From positions 186,001 to 250,000 of the forward strand of contig CBDEWC010000047.1 of the NCBI GenBank assembly GCA_965243695.1: a DNA stretch of 64,000 nucleotides, written 5' to 3'. The position numbers and the translations under genes are program-made. This document shows positions 8,583 to 19,200 of the stretch, in pieces (position 1 is the stretch's first letter; every line of letters begins with the position of its first letter). The notes below the pieces were generated by a model. The model was not told the origin of the DNA. It did not search any database and was given only the letters and a program-made list of their open reading frames with translations. Source of the DNA: JAKVCB01 sp965243695. Lineage in GTDB: Bacteria; Planctomycetota; Planctomycetia; Pirellulales; Lacipirellulaceae.

Positions 8583-9377
8583 ATGGAACATGCTTTTCAG
8601 CCTGCCGACCTCGATCGCATCCAAGACGAATCGCCGGTGCGAGTGGTTCAATACTATCGGCAGCTTCCTTCGACCAGCGATCGTGCTTTGCAACTCGCCC
8701 GGGTCGACGAATGTGAAACTCCGTTGGTTGTCCTCGCTGAACTGCAAACGGCCGGAAGGGGACGGGGAAGCAATCGCTGGTGGGCTGGGCCAGGCGCACT
8801 GACATTCAGCCTGGTTGTTGATTTGGAAAATAGCCAGCGATCGGTGGGGGACACGCGTGTCTCCCTGGCTACGGCACTGGCGGTTCGCGATGCACTGAGC
8901 ACATTTGACAGGACTGCCCGTTTCCAACTGAAGTGGCCGAATGATATTTATCTTCAGTCGCGCAAAATAGCTGGAATTTTACTCGAACGGCCGGCGCTCC
9001 ATCTCAATCGCCTCGTTGTAGGTATTGGCGTTAATGTCAATAACTCTTTGCAGGGCGCCCCTGCAGCACTTCAGAAAACGTCGAATTCATTGTGTGACGC
9101 AACAGGAAGAGATCTCAGTTTGCCCGACCTTTTAATCGCCACATTAAATAGTTTGGTAGCGCAGTATACTGCACTGGCAGAGGGACAACTTCCGTTGCGT
9201 GACCGGTGGAATGCGCATTGCATGTTGCGCGGGCAAGCGGTGGATGTCGAGTCAGGCAAGCGGCAGGTGACTGGCATTTGCCGTGGTGTCGACCCTGAGG
9301 GGGCTCTGTTGGTGCAAACCGGCGCAGGGCTGGAGGCCTTTGCCAGTGGATCTGTCCGGCAGATCCAACCTGACTAG
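8583..9377 (+). CDS. birA: Biotin--[acetyl-CoA-carboxylase] ligase (BirA, no DNA-binding domain)
   Basis: A 264-residue biotin protein ligase. Motifs in order: 'LPSTSDRALQLA' (family 'StN..a' block), 'LQTAGRGRGSNRWW' (biotin/ATP-binding GRGRxG loop), 'GALTFSLVV', 'LKWPNDIYL' (KWPND signature), 'KIAGILLE' with the catalytic-site Lys, and 'VVGIGVNVN'. The small C-terminal beta domain ends in 'ASGSVRQIQ'. There is no N-terminal winged helix, so it should be a ligase only and not a repressor of biotin genes. ATG 8583 is preferred to an in-frame GTG at 8517. It would biotinylate the acetyl-CoA carboxylase carrier protein and similar carriers in the cytoplasm. Confidence 0.92.
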   Translation: MEHAFQPADLDRIQDESPVRVVQYYRQLPSTSDRALQLARVDECETPLVVLAELQTAGRGRGSNRWWAGPGALTFSLVVDLENSQRSVGDTRVSLATALAVRDALSTFDRTARFQLKWPNDIYLQSRKIAGILLERPALHLNRLVVGIGVNVNNSLQGAPAALQKTSNSLCDATGRDLSLPDLLIATLNSLVAQYTALAEGQLPLRDRWNAHCMLRGQAVDVESGKRQVTGICRGVDPEGALLVQTGAGLEAFASGSVRQIQPD

Positions 9378-9483
9378 AGCCATTTTTTTCGGCCAGGTGC
9401 GCTCGCGGGCGGCTTCTTATGCCGGAAGCCAAGAGACGTTGGTCTGTTCCCGGATGCCTCTGTTGTGGGAAGCAGGTGCGGTA

Positions 9484-10869
9484 TTAGAACTGGTACTCCC
9501 AGGAAGCATTCAGGCCTTGGGCCCAGAAACCGGTACGGTGAAGTGATGGTGCGGCTGGAGCCGCCGCGCCGACCAGGGATCCTGGTGGGATTTGGGTGGG
9601 ATTGATTTCGGTGTTGATGAGAGACGAGACCCGTGCGACATTGGTCCATCCCAAAAGTGTGTAGCCCAGCGCAATTCGCATGTTCGTACCAAGCTGGTAC
9701 TCGAGCCGGATTCCAAGCTCCGATAGGACCGAGGTGTCGTACGACGTATCACTTCCCATGTTGGTTGGTAGGGCCAGCAGCCCCCCTTCGTAGTCGGTAG
9801 GCACCGGTACACCGTCGATTTGTTCGGAGATGGTCGTGTTGCCCTGGATGGCGTACCGTGATTGCACGCCTCCCACGGCAACCTTGGCCAGGATCTGGCA
9901 CGACCAACATCCATGCCACCAGCGGCCCAACAGGCCAACCTCGCCACCGTGGAAGTTGTTGACCATGCGGAAGCGGTCTTGCTGATCGACCATGGTATCG
10001 ACAGGCTCACCACTGGCCGCATCGAGTGAGGTGCTGCTGCTGTTGATATGAACTTCGTCGCGAAGGCGTCCATATCGGTAGCCCGATAAGAAATCGACAC
10101 GTACTGACGGTGTCCAGACCATCGCTTTGCGGAAAAAGATATCGGTTCCAGCCAGTTCAACATCAACCCGTACCACCGCATCATCGTCGAGTAAGTTTGG
10201 GTAGGCGATCAGCTGAGCATCAGCCTGGCCGTTGGTCGCGTTTTGGAACGGGCGGGCCAGCACCGCAAATTCATCGGAGTCGATCTGGTAGCTCGTATCA
10301 TATCCCTGAACACCAAAGTAGTTGAGTTCGAACCCTTGGAACTGCCTTGGTGTGCACCAGAATCCCGCATTGAGCCGTCCTCCAGATCGTAAACGGCCAG
10401 CCAGGCTCCCGCCACCAAACAGGGTTACGGTATCAGGCTGGTCGAGTTGTCCTGCCACGGACGGGTCTGTCGTCGCCGAGCCAGTTGTCAACAGAGCCGG
10501 GAGCGCAAAACCTTTCATGTCCCAGGCAAGATATTCGGGGCGAATCCAAAGACGGCCTGCATACCAATTCACTTCGCAAGCACCTGAGCAAGGGCCCAGC
10601 CGGCGCAAACGACGATTCATGGCAAGTCCGGCAATGCCACTGGAGACCAGTTTTCGCGAAACGGCACTCGGTGGGGGTGGAACCACGGCCCGTTGCTTTC
10701 GGGGGGAGACCGATGTGGCCGGTGCAGGTTCGCCAACCTCCCGCTCAGTGGCCGTGCCAAGGTTGCCAGTCAGCATGACCAGGCCCATCAGGGCCACACG
10801 CCACAGCGGAGTTGAATAGGAGTTGGCTTGTCTTGAAGAGCGCAAGGTCGGATCTCCCGGTGCTTCCAT
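9484..10869 (-). CDS. BBP7 family outer-membrane beta-barrel protein
   Basis: A 461-residue exported protein. A signal peptide is visible around residues 22-42 ('WRVALMGLVMLTGNLGTA'). After a proline-rich linker comes a domain with a Cys pair ('GPCSGAC'), then 'WYAGRLWIRPEYLAWDMKG' and 'LPALLTTG', which are the opening signature of the planctomycete BBP7 (putative beta-barrel porin-7) family. The remainder alternates short amphipathic strands, and the C-terminus is aromatic ('ASWEYQF'), as expected for an outer-membrane barrel. Two further Cys lie in 'GCWSCQ'. The cargo and function of BBP7 proteins are unknown. It is monocistronic and convergent with birA. Confidence 0.8.
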   Translation of the reverse strand: MEAPGDPTLRSSRQANSYSTPLWRVALMGLVMLTGNLGTATEREVGEPAPATSVSPRKQRAVVPPPPSAVSRKLVSSGIAGLAMNRRLRRLGPCSGACEVNWYAGRLWIRPEYLAWDMKGFALPALLTTGSATTDPSVAGQLDQPDTVTLFGGGSLAGRLRSGGRLNAGFWCTPRQFQGFELNYFGVQGYDTSYQIDSDEFAVLARPFQNATNGQADAQLIAYPNLLDDDAVVRVDVELAGTDIFFRKAMVWTPSVRVDFLSGYRYGRLRDEVHINSSSTSLDAASGEPVDTMVDQQDRFRMVNNFHGGEVGLLGRWWHGCWSCQILAKVAVGGVQSRYAIQGNTTISEQIDGVPVPTDYEGGLLALPTNMGSDTSYDTSVLSELGIRLEYQLGTNMRIALGYTLLGWTNVARVSSLINTEINPTQIPPGSLVGAAAPAAPSLHRTGFWAQGLNASWEYQF

Positions 10870-11297
10870 GGATCTGCCCGGTTCGGCTCACATCGGCTTT
10901 TTTGCCCAATTAACTTGAATAATCGTTACAAATTGACCCGACTGACCCGTTGGGTGCTAGCGAAGGGAGTTTGATTGCAGGCAGTCTACTGCTCTGTTTA
11001 AGAGGACATCCGAGGCGATCGCCTGTTGGTCCGCGCGACCTGGGGCCCGATATCACGAAGGGCCCACGGGGCACTGTGAACGATTTTCGCCATCTGTCCC
11101 GTTTGGGGCCGGGGCCGGGTGGTGAAGGTATCGGAAACTTGATTTCAACCGGACTGGCAAGGGGCTTTGGCTGAAATGCGGAGGAAACTTCGCAAAAAGC
11201 CACACCCCATGCAGCAGGGTGCTTGGGGTGACTTTGTTTTTGTTAAGATACGTTTATCGATATCACCTTTTCATCGATAAGGTCCCAGGAGTACTCC
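10870..11297. other. Divergent intergenic region between BBP7 and Gfo/Idh/MocA genes
   Basis: This stretch of 428 bp holds the promoters of both divergent genes. Apart from the inverted repeat listed separately (11254-11280), I see no gene or structure in it. Confidence 0.5.
11254..11280. promoter_or_regulatory. Perfect 8-bp inverted repeat just upstream of the Gfo/Idh/MocA gene (candidate operator)
   Basis: TTATCGAT (11254-11261) and ATCGATAA (11273-11280) are perfect inverted copies separated by 11 bp, centred about 30 bp upstream of the ATG at 11298. AGGAG at 11287-11291 is the ribosome-binding site. The arrangement fits a dimeric repressor site overlapping the transcription start, with TTAAGAT at 11242-11248 as a possible -10. 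A 5' UTR hairpin is the alternative. Confidence 0.4.
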
Positions 11298-12395
11298 ATG
11301 ACAAATTTACATCGTCGTACATTTTTGAAGACAGCCAGTGTGGCTACGGTAGGCGCGTCACTAGCTACCTCGACATCTCGTGCTGCGGGGGCAAAGCCTG
11401 AAAAAATCAAGATTGGTCAAATTGGCACCGGGCATGCGCATGCGACGGGCGTTTTTTCCCAGTTGCTCAAGGTGACCGATGACTATGAAGTGGTAGGACT
11501 CGTCGAGAACGACCCGCAACGTCGCGCAAAGCTGACCGGTCGTTATCTGGATGTGCCCCTGCTCACCGAAGAGGAGTTGCTCAATACCAGTGGTCTTCAG
11601 GCGGTTGTTGTTGAAACAGAGGTGAAGGATCTTTTACCAACTGCCCGGCGATGCGTAGAGGCAGGGATGAATATTCATTTGGACAAGCCTGCCGGCGAAA
11701 ACCTGGTTGACTACAAGGAGTTGCTTGATGAGGTTAGACGTCGCAAGTTACACCTGCAAATGGGATATATTTATCGCTACCATCCGGCATTTCAGTTTTG
11801 TTACCGTGCCGTTGACGAAGGTTGGCTAGGTGAGCCGTTTGAAGTTCACGCCGTCATGAGTAAAAAAGTAGGACCGTCTCAAAGAGAGAAACTGGCCCGT
11901 TTTTCCGGTGGTTCGATGTTCGAGATTGGCTGTCACGTAATCGATGCAATGGTTCGCGTGATGGGAAAATCCGAGCAGGTAACCGATTTTTCCCGCCAGA
12001 GTCATCCGGACCAGGATGTGCTGGTTGACAATCAACTGGCGGTCTTTGATTACCCGAATGCAATTGCCTCGGTAAGAAGTAGCCTGGTGGAGTACGAAGG
12101 GTTTTTGCGTCGTCAATTTACGGTGTGTGGCGAGTTCGGTACCTTCGATCTGCGGCCGCTTCGCGGAAACAGCTTTCGGCTGGCACTGGAAAGGCCCCGC
12201 GGTGAATACAAGACTGGTTACCAGGATGTGACCTTGCCCGACGGGCCAGGCATTTTTATCAGTGCTTTTCGCGACATGGCAGCGGTGCTGCGTGGGGACA
12301 AACAGACTGATTACCCCCTCTCGCACGAGTTGGCGGTGCACGAGATGATTTTGCGAGCCAGTGGTTATGACCTCTCGGAGTCGCCTGCCGGTTAG
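11298..12395 (+). CDS. Tat-exported Gfo/Idh/MocA family oxidoreductase
   Basis: A 365-residue protein. The N-terminus carries a twin-arginine signal, 'HRRTFLKTASVATVGASLA', so the enzyme should be folded in the cytoplasm with its NAD(P) cofactor and exported. 'KIGQIGTGHAHATG' is the Rossmann motif, and 'NIHLDKPAGEN' takes the place of the family's EKP catalytic/cofactor motif, with Asp for Glu. 'IGCHVIDAMVRVMG' is the usual GxHxxD sugar-binding segment. Members oxidise or reduce sugars or inositols; exported members are abundant in planctomycetes. The membrane protein gene 69 bp downstream on the same strand is likely cotranscribed. Substrate unknown. Confidence 0.85.
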   Translation: MTNLHRRTFLKTASVATVGASLATSTSRAAGAKPEKIKIGQIGTGHAHATGVFSQLLKVTDDYEVVGLVENDPQRRAKLTGRYLDVPLLTEEELLNTSGLQAVVVETEVKDLLPTARRCVEAGMNIHLDKPAGENLVDYKELLDEVRRRKLHLQMGYIYRYHPAFQFCYRAVDEGWLGEPFEVHAVMSKKVGPSQREKLARFSGGSMFEIGCHVIDAMVRVMGKSEQVTDFSRQSHPDQDVLVDNQLAVFDYPNAIASVRSSLVEYEGFLRRQFTVCGEFGTFDLRPLRGNSFRLALERPRGEYKTGYQDVTLPDGPGIFISAFRDMAAVLRGDKQTDYPLSHELAVHEMILRASGYDLSESPAG

Positions 12396-12464
12396 CCACA
12401 CCCGCGGGGGTTGGTGTTGAGCGTCCCGCCTTTCTTGAACTTGAGGGAATGGATACCGAAAACA

Positions 12465-13571
12465 ATGACGATTTCTGAGAACTGTGTAGTTTCAAGACGC
12501 CTCACGTCGCTTGATGCCCTCCGTGGCGCAGACCTATTTTGGATTTTGGGTGGGCACGCTATTGTTTCGGCACTTGCGACGAGCACGGGGTGGGGCCCGC
12601 TGGTGTGGGTCGAACAGCAGTGTCATCATGTGGAGTGGCACGGTTTCCATTTCTATGACCTGATCTTTCCGTTGTTCCTGTTTCTTGCCGGCGTCTCAAT
12701 GCCGCTCTCATTTGCCAAGCGAATCGAGCAGGGAGCAACCCGACGGGCACTAACGCTCCACGCCATGAAGCGCGGGCTGATACTGGTTCTGCTGGGACTG
12801 GTCTACAACGGTTTCTTTGCCTTTGACTTTGAAAATCTTCGCTGTGCAAGCGTGCTTGCGCGTATTGGTTTGGCGTGGATGCTGGCAGCCTTTCTCGTCA
12901 TTTGGTTCCCTCCCCGGATTCAGGTTGTATGGTTCGTTGGCATCTTGCTTGGATACTGGGCTGCCCTCGCCCTGGTCCCGGTTCCCGACACGGGGGTTGC
13001 CTCTTTTGAGCCGGGCCAGACTCTTACCAATTGGATTGATCGGCAGTTGCTGCCGGGTGTGACCAACCAAAAGAACCTGGATGCCGAGGGCCTTCTCTCG
13101 ACCTTTCCGGCAATTTGCACGGCGTTGGCTGGTGTTTTCGCCGGGCGGTGGCTCACCCAAAAAGGGACCAGCGAGAATTTGCGTGTGGTCGGTCTGATTG
13201 CTGCCGGAGGAGTAGCGCTGGCGTTAGCAGCGGCTTGGGATCAGGTGTTTCCAATCAATAAAAAACTCTGGACCAGTTCCTTTGTACTCTGCTGTGCCGG
13301 GTGGAGCCTGCTGTTTCTGGCTATCTTCTACTGGGTGATTGATGTCCGCGGCTGGAAGGGGTGGAGCACACCTTTTGTGGTGTTCGGGGCAAACTCCATC
13401 ACCATTTACATGCTTAGCTCGTTCGTTGACTTTTCTGAGATCTCCGAACTGCTAATCGGAGAGAATATTCCGTGGCGCTTACACCCAGTGTTCTTGCCGC
13501 TTGGTGCGTTAGTCTTGAAATGGTTCCTATTGGACTGGATGTACCGTCGTCGCATCTTCCTGCGGATCTGA
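12465..13571 (+). CDS. Multi-pass membrane protein, DUF5009/heparan-alpha-glucosaminide N-acetyltransferase-like
   Basis: A 368-residue integral membrane protein with about ten hydrophobic segments. The opening 'RRLTSLDALRGADLFWILGG' and the next helix, 'HFYDLIFPLFLFLAGVSMPLSFAKR', are the hallmark of the DUF5009/HGSNAT-like acyltransferase family, in which 'LDxxRG' leads the first helix. These proteins are thought to transfer acyl groups across the membrane onto sugars; the bacterial substrate is not known. ATG 12465 is taken as start because it lies just before the conserved opening; an in-frame TTG at 12411 is less likely. It follows the exported Gfo/Idh/MocA enzyme, so a shared role in glycan metabolism outside the cytoplasm is plausible. 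Confidence 0.8.
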   Translation: MTISENCVVSRRLTSLDALRGADLFWILGGHAIVSALATSTGWGPLVWVEQQCHHVEWHGFHFYDLIFPLFLFLAGVSMPLSFAKRIEQGATRRALTLHAMKRGLILVLLGLVYNGFFAFDFENLRCASVLARIGLAWMLAAFLVIWFPPRIQVVWFVGILLGYWAALALVPVPDTGVASFEPGQTLTNWIDRQLLPGVTNQKNLDAEGLLSTFPAICTALAGVFAGRWLTQKGTSENLRVVGLIAAGGVALALAAAWDQVFPINKKLWTSSFVLCCAGWSLLFLAIFYWVIDVRGWKGWSTPFVVFGANSITIYMLSSFVDFSEISELLIGENIPWRLHPVFLPLGALVLKWFLLDWMYRRRIFLRI

Positions 13572-13753
13572 GAATAACAAGACCGCCTCAAGAGAGTTGC
13601 ATTTTTGAAGAGGGTGGTGTCCCATTGTCGTCGTAGACGTGTGTGGGACAGGTTCACGTGTGCCCCTCAGTGGTTACCGGCTTGACTCCAGGGCATGTTT
13701 GGCCTGGACTTCCAGTATGCGACTCACAAGACATCGGGTTTTAGAACGTCAGA

Positions 13754-15904
13754 CTATTTTACATAGCTGATGGGAAGGCGGAAGGCGACGAGCGTATCTG
13801 AAAGGGTCGTCTTGAGCTTGCCGTGGCCGCCCGCGGCGATGACTACGGTTTGGCGACCATTGATGGCATAGGTCATCGGAGAAGCGATTCCAGGTGCGGG
13901 TAGTCGAAACTCCCAGAGTTTTTCGCCACTTTCGACATCGTAGGCCCGGAAGTAAGGATCGACAGTACCGGCAATGAAGACAAGTCCTCCAGCGGTCACG
14001 ATGGGACCGCCAAAGTTAAAGGACCCCAGCGTTTCGCCGTGGCCTGTTTCTCCCGGGGCCGACAGCATCATGTTTCCAAGGGGAACTTCCCAGGCCAGCT
14101 TCCCTGTTTCCAGATCGACGGCCGAGAGCGTTCCCCAGGGGGGTGGGGTTTGGGGAACGAGTTCTGCAACTCCGTATCGCGTTGCAAATTCTGAGGTGCC
14201 GTCCCCTCGATTCCAAAGGTAGTCGCGGGTCATGACGTAAGGAGTGCCAAGCATACGTCGCTTCTCGCGAGCCAGGCGTTCTCCTCCCTCGTCGGCCTCC
14301 AATTGCTTTGTTTCAGGGCGTTGGAGTGAAACGATAGCTGCGATACGGGTTGCCGGCGTGATGAGGAGATGGTGGTTTGGATCGTAGGCCATGCCTCCCC
14401 AGTTCATGCCGCCGCCGTTGCTCGGTGCTTGGATGCTGCCTTGGAACGAAGGCGGAGTGAAGAGGCCTCTCCACCGCAGGGAGGCGATTCGCGCCTGTGC
14501 GACCTTGCGTTCTTCAGGGGTACGGCCCCAGGCATCTTCGGTTGTCACTTGGCGCAAGCCGAAGGTCGGGAGTTCGGCCGGGAAGAGCTGGGTGGGCCAG
14601 GTTTCTTCGCCAGGGATATCGGTTTGTGGAACGGCACGTTCTTCGTTTTTGAAGAGCGATTTTCCGGTGCGCCGATCGAGCACAAACAAGTGTCCGACCT
14701 TGCTTCCAATGGCGACTGCCGGGATTTTTTCTCCGTGACGATCCAAGTCGAAGAGCATCGGCTGCTGTGGGGTGTCGTAGTCCCAGAGGTCGTGCCGGAC
14801 AATCTGGAAGGACCAGGCTAGTTTTCCAGTCTTTGCGTGAAGTGCGACCAGGCTATCGGAATATGCATTGCGTCCCAGGCGATCTCCCCCGTAGTAGTCG
14901 GGGCTTGCAGAAGTAGTAGGCACGAAGATCAGGCCTCGCTGGGGGTCTACCGAAAGAGGAGGCCACGCATTGGCTCCGCCCCCATCGTGTCGGCTCCAGG
15001 TAGCATAGCCGGGATCCTCCGGCTGGCGGGGTATTGGATCCCACGACCAGGCGGGTCGGCCATCGTGCACACTAAAGGCCTGCACGATTCCGAGGCCGTT
15101 TTCAACGCTAAAATTGTCGGCGATGGCAGTTCCTACTACGATCAGATCGCCAACGACGACCGGTGGTGAGGTGACTTGAGGGACGACCAGCGAACCGAAT
15201 GCCCAGCTGTTGTAGGCTTCGATCGATGAAAAATCAGCGGGCGATTTTTTCGGAAGTTTTTGGCCAGTTTCATATTCCTTCATGGCGGCCATGGTCTGAT
15301 CTGGGGCAATGGGCCCGGCAGGCATTGCGGAGGGATGCAGGTTCACCTCTCCCGCTTTCCCAAACTTTGCGAGCGGCTTTCCCGTTTGTGCGTCCAGCCC
15401 GATGAGCCGTCCGTCAAGAGTTCCGTAGAAAAGTTTACGGCGACCGTGTGGATTGCCGTCAGCAGGTTCCCAGATGGTGCTTCCGCGGGCGGCCGTTTCA
15501 GAGTAGTTTCCATTGAGATCGATCCCGGGGTCGTAGGACCAGAGCAATTTTCCGGTCTCCGCATCAATCGCCAGTGCGCGGTTGCTGCCAGTCACCAGGT
15601 ACATCACGCCATCCAAAACCAGCGGTGTACATTCGAAGGTGAGTTCCTCGGCAAGACTGCTTCCGGCAACATGTTCCAGTTCGCCGGTGTGGAAGGTCCA
15701 GGCGACTTCCAACTGGTTGACGTTTTGGCGATCGATATGTGTCAACGGAGAGAACCGCGCTGCTCCTGCGCTGCGGCTGTAGACGGGCCACTGTTGCGGG
15801 TACTTTTGGGCAAGATCGACCGCCGCCGACTGGGGAGCTGGTGCTGCCGAGCAGCCGATGAGGCCGAAAAACAGTGCGGATGCAAAGCAAAATAGGGTTC
15901 GCAT
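13754..15904 (-). CDS. PQQ-dependent dehydrogenase (quinoprotein glucose dehydrogenase-like), lipoprotein
   Basis: A 716-residue exported protein. The start at ATG 15904 gives a short lipoprotein signal, 'FFGLIGCSAAPAP', with Cys at the lipobox; the open frame to 16075 adds non-protein-like sequence. The mature part is an eight-bladed PQQ propeller: 'WPVYSRSAGAARFSPLTHI' start, repeated tryptophan-docking blades such as 'LAIDAETGKLLWSYDPG' and 'VALHAKTGKLAWSFQ', and a C-terminal 'IAAGGHGKLKT' like membrane glucose dehydrogenases. The N-terminal membrane domain of E. coli Gcd and the haem domain of alcohol dehydrogenases are absent. It would oxidise a sugar or alcohol on the periplasmic side; the acceptor is unknown. 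Confidence 0.85.
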   Translation of the reverse strand: MRTLFCFASALFFGLIGCSAAPAPQSAAVDLAQKYPQQWPVYSRSAGAARFSPLTHIDRQNVNQLEVAWTFHTGELEHVAGSSLAEELTFECTPLVLDGVMYLVTGSNRALAIDAETGKLLWSYDPGIDLNGNYSETAARGSTIWEPADGNPHGRRKLFYGTLDGRLIGLDAQTGKPLAKFGKAGEVNLHPSAMPAGPIAPDQTMAAMKEYETGQKLPKKSPADFSSIEAYNSWAFGSLVVPQVTSPPVVVGDLIVVGTAIADNFSVENGLGIVQAFSVHDGRPAWSWDPIPRQPEDPGYATWSRHDGGGANAWPPLSVDPQRGLIFVPTTSASPDYYGGDRLGRNAYSDSLVALHAKTGKLAWSFQIVRHDLWDYDTPQQPMLFDLDRHGEKIPAVAIGSKVGHLFVLDRRTGKSLFKNEERAVPQTDIPGEETWPTQLFPAELPTFGLRQVTTEDAWGRTPEERKVAQARIASLRWRGLFTPPSFQGSIQAPSNGGGMNWGGMAYDPNHHLLITPATRIAAIVSLQRPETKQLEADEGGERLAREKRRMLGTPYVMTRDYLWNRGDGTSEFATRYGVAELVPQTPPPWGTLSAVDLETGKLAWEVPLGNMMLSAPGETGHGETLGSFNFGGPIVTAGGLVFIAGTVDPYFRAYDVESGEKLWEFRLPAPGIASPMTYAINGRQTVVIAAGGHGKLKTTLSDTLVAFRLPISYVK

Positions 15905-16274
15905 GGTCGAAGACGTTTTCTGGTGGGTGTTTACGGGAACGTTGATGGGAGACGCCGAGAAAAAGGATACTCGAATTTCGGCGACTGGGCGACCCGGTGC
16001 TCGCGCGATGACAGAGAGGCGGAAAGTCAAGCGTTGCCTGAGAAGGGAAGCCAGCAGAGGCAGAACGTCGGCCATTTCAGCGGAGGTCAGTCCCTTTCAC
16101 CGTGTATTCCACGGCACTGTTCACCATCGTCAACGTGGCGCGGTTTACCTGCGACTTGAAATTCGGCGCCCCGTTTCGTGATGATACCACGTGAACCCTC
16201 GAAAAAGGTGACCCCACGAAACCTACACGTTTTAGGTTAGGATGTAGGGCCGTTTGGGTTCAGACCGTTCAAAT
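15905..16274. other. Intergenic region upstream of the PQQ dehydrogenase gene
   Basis: About 370 bp between the end of the metal pump gene and the start of the PQQ dehydrogenase gene, both on the minus strand. It should contain the pump operon's 3' end and the dehydrogenase promoter. I found no convincing terminator hairpin or repeat. Confidence 0.4.
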
Positions 16275-19200
16275 TTATTGGCCTTCCTCGACCAGAGGAA
16301 CTTCCTGACGTTGTTCTTCAGTAACACGCTGAGCCGACTTCATGCCGAACTTCCAAAACAAGGCGGGCCGTACGAGAAACTCCAGGATCGTACAACTGAT
16401 CAATCCTCCGATGATCACGGTGGCTACCGGATAGAGGATCTCTTTTCCGGGTTCACCAGCAGCCATCGCCAGTGGCACGAGACCAATGCCAGACGTCAGG
16501 GCCGTCATCAACACTGGCGCGAGGCGTTCCTGTCCTGCCCGTACGATCATGCCGCGATGCCAGCCTTCGCCTTCGTGCTGGACCAGGTGCAGGTAATGGT
16601 TAATCAACAGAATTCCGTTGCGTGATGCGATGCCACAAAGCGAAATAAATCCAACCATCGCCGCAATGGTTAATGTTTGACCGGTCAGGGTGAGCGCCGC
16701 CACGCTCCCAATAAAGGCTGTTGGCAACGCAACCATTACTTGCACCGCAAGATTCGCACTGCGAAACATCGTATAGAGTACCAGGAACATCCCAATAAGA
16801 GAGATCAAGAACAAAACCGCAATCATTCGTGAGGCAGACTGCTGACTTTCAAACTGTCCGCCGTATTCGACAAAATAACCTTCCGGTAGGGAGGCCGCGA
16901 TAGGTTCAAGCCGCTCTTTAATCTCCTGGACGACGTCGACCAGTCCTCGGTTGCCCACATTGCATTGCAGTACGATCCGGCGGCGGACTTGCTCGCGATT
17001 GATCGTGTTGGGACCACTGCCGGGATAGATATTCGCGACAGATCCGAGCATCGTAGTCCCTCCGCCAGGCAAATCGATGGTAAGGCGTTTGAGTGTTTCC
17101 AAGTCCTCGCGATACGGTTCGTCCATCCGCAAGAGCAGGTCGAATTTGCGTTGGCCTTCGAGTACTTCAGACACAACCTCGCCATTCATCGCAGTTTCGA
17201 TGAACTCGGTGATATCGCCTCGCGTCAGTCCGTACTGCTTGAGTTGGTACCCATCAATTTCGATTCGCATTTGCGGGATCAGAACTTGGGGTTCGACCTG
17301 TAAGTCTTTTACACCGGTGACGTCTGCAATGGCAGCCTTCATCTTGTCAGCCTCACGCCTCAATACGTTGAGATCATCACCGTACAGTTTGATGGCAACC
17401 TGCGCTTTCACACCGGAAATCATGTGGGAAATCAAATGGGCCAATGGTTGTTCAACGGCAACACCAATTCCCGGGATATCGGCAAGTTGTTCACGAATGT
17501 CATCGAGGATGTCCTGCCGGCTGCGGAGAGAATGCGGATTCAATGAGGCAATAATCTCAGTGGCGTTCACGCCCTCGGCATGTTCATCCAGTTCGGCCCT
17601 TCCCGTTTTTCGAATGAGCCCTTCTATGTCGCTGATTTCCTGAAGACGTTGCTCAACGACCGCAGCAATTTCATTCGACTTTTGGAGTGAAGTGCCTGGG
17701 GGAAGTAGCACGTTAACTTGAGCTGCGCCTTCGTTAAACGGTGGCAGGAAATCACGTTCCAACTGCCAGGCCGCACCTCCAGCAATGCCGACAGCCAGCA
17801 AAGTAAGAAGCAATATTGGCATGGAAACTCGCAGACTCGCGCTAATCACAAAACCGACAAGCCATTTGAGGAATCGTAACAAGAGTCCCTCTTTTTCGTG
17901 GGTCATGACGGAGGCGTTGGGCAATAGCCAGTACGACAGGACTGGTGTTACCGTCAGCGACACCAAAAGCGAAGACAGAATGGAGACGATGTACGCAATC
18001 CCGAGTGGAGTGAAGAGTCGTCCCTCGATTCCACCCAGGGCAAACAGAGGAATGAACACCAAAACAACGATCATCGTCCCAAAGGTGATGGAATTACGAA
18101 TTTCAGCGCTGGCTTGAAAAACGACCAGCAGGGCCGGTTTGGACTTTGCTTGAAGACGATTTTCACGGAGCCGACGAAAAATATTTTCAACATCGACGAT
18201 CGCGTCATCGACCAGCTCACCAATGGCGACGGCCAGGCCGCCGAGGGTCATCGTGTTGATCGAAAGGCCAAAAACCTGGAACACCAGGCCTGTGATGACA
18301 ATCGATAGGGGGATCGCCGTGAGCGTGATGAAGGTGGTGCGGAGGTTGAGTAAGAACAGGAATAAAATAACGACAACCAGAATTGCGCCATCTCGGAGTG
18401 CCTCCACAACGTTTTTGATTGCCGAGTCAATAAACGCCTTTTGCTGGTAAAGCTCAGGAGTGATCTTTACATCCTTGGGTAAATGCGCTTCAAGTTTGGT
18501 AAGGATCGTGGCAATCTGCTTGGTTACGGCACGCGTATCTGCGCCGGGCTGCTTGTTGATCGTTAGTGCTATGGCCGGTCCGCCAGTAAAGTTTGCGTTG
18601 TCCTGGCGTACATAAGCAGCGGCGTCACCACGTTTTACTTGTGGTCCTTCAACGACCCGGGCAACCTGGCCAAGCGTGATGGACTGGCCATCTCGATGCT
18701 TGATAACAACTTCTGCCAGTTCCCGTGTCGTCTGGATGCGACCAAGGACACGAACGAGGTATTCATTGGGGCCCTGCTCGTCGAGGTAGCCGCCCGTGAC
18801 ATTTTGGTTGCTGCGCCCCAGCGCCGACTGAACCTCGTGAAGCGTCACGCCATACTTTAGTAGCAAATCGGGATCGATGAGCACCTGGAATTGCTTGCGT
18901 TGGCCCCCCATCACAAAAACTTGGGATACGCCCGGGACAGTAAGGAGTTGCTGGCGCACTACCCAGTCTGCGAGCGTGCGCATTTGCATCATGGAAGTTG
19001 TCCGATGGACTTGCAGCCCATCGTCTGTTTGCACAAGTGTAAACCACCGGCCGGTTTCAGGATCAGTCAATAACCATTGGCGGGCAAATTGTTGTACCGT
19101 GATCGACGCCCGGTCTGAAAGGAAAATACCGTGTTGGTCAAACGATTGTCGAAGCGAATCTGGAAAACCTTCGCCGTTAAGTTGCTCAGCCACGTTGCCG

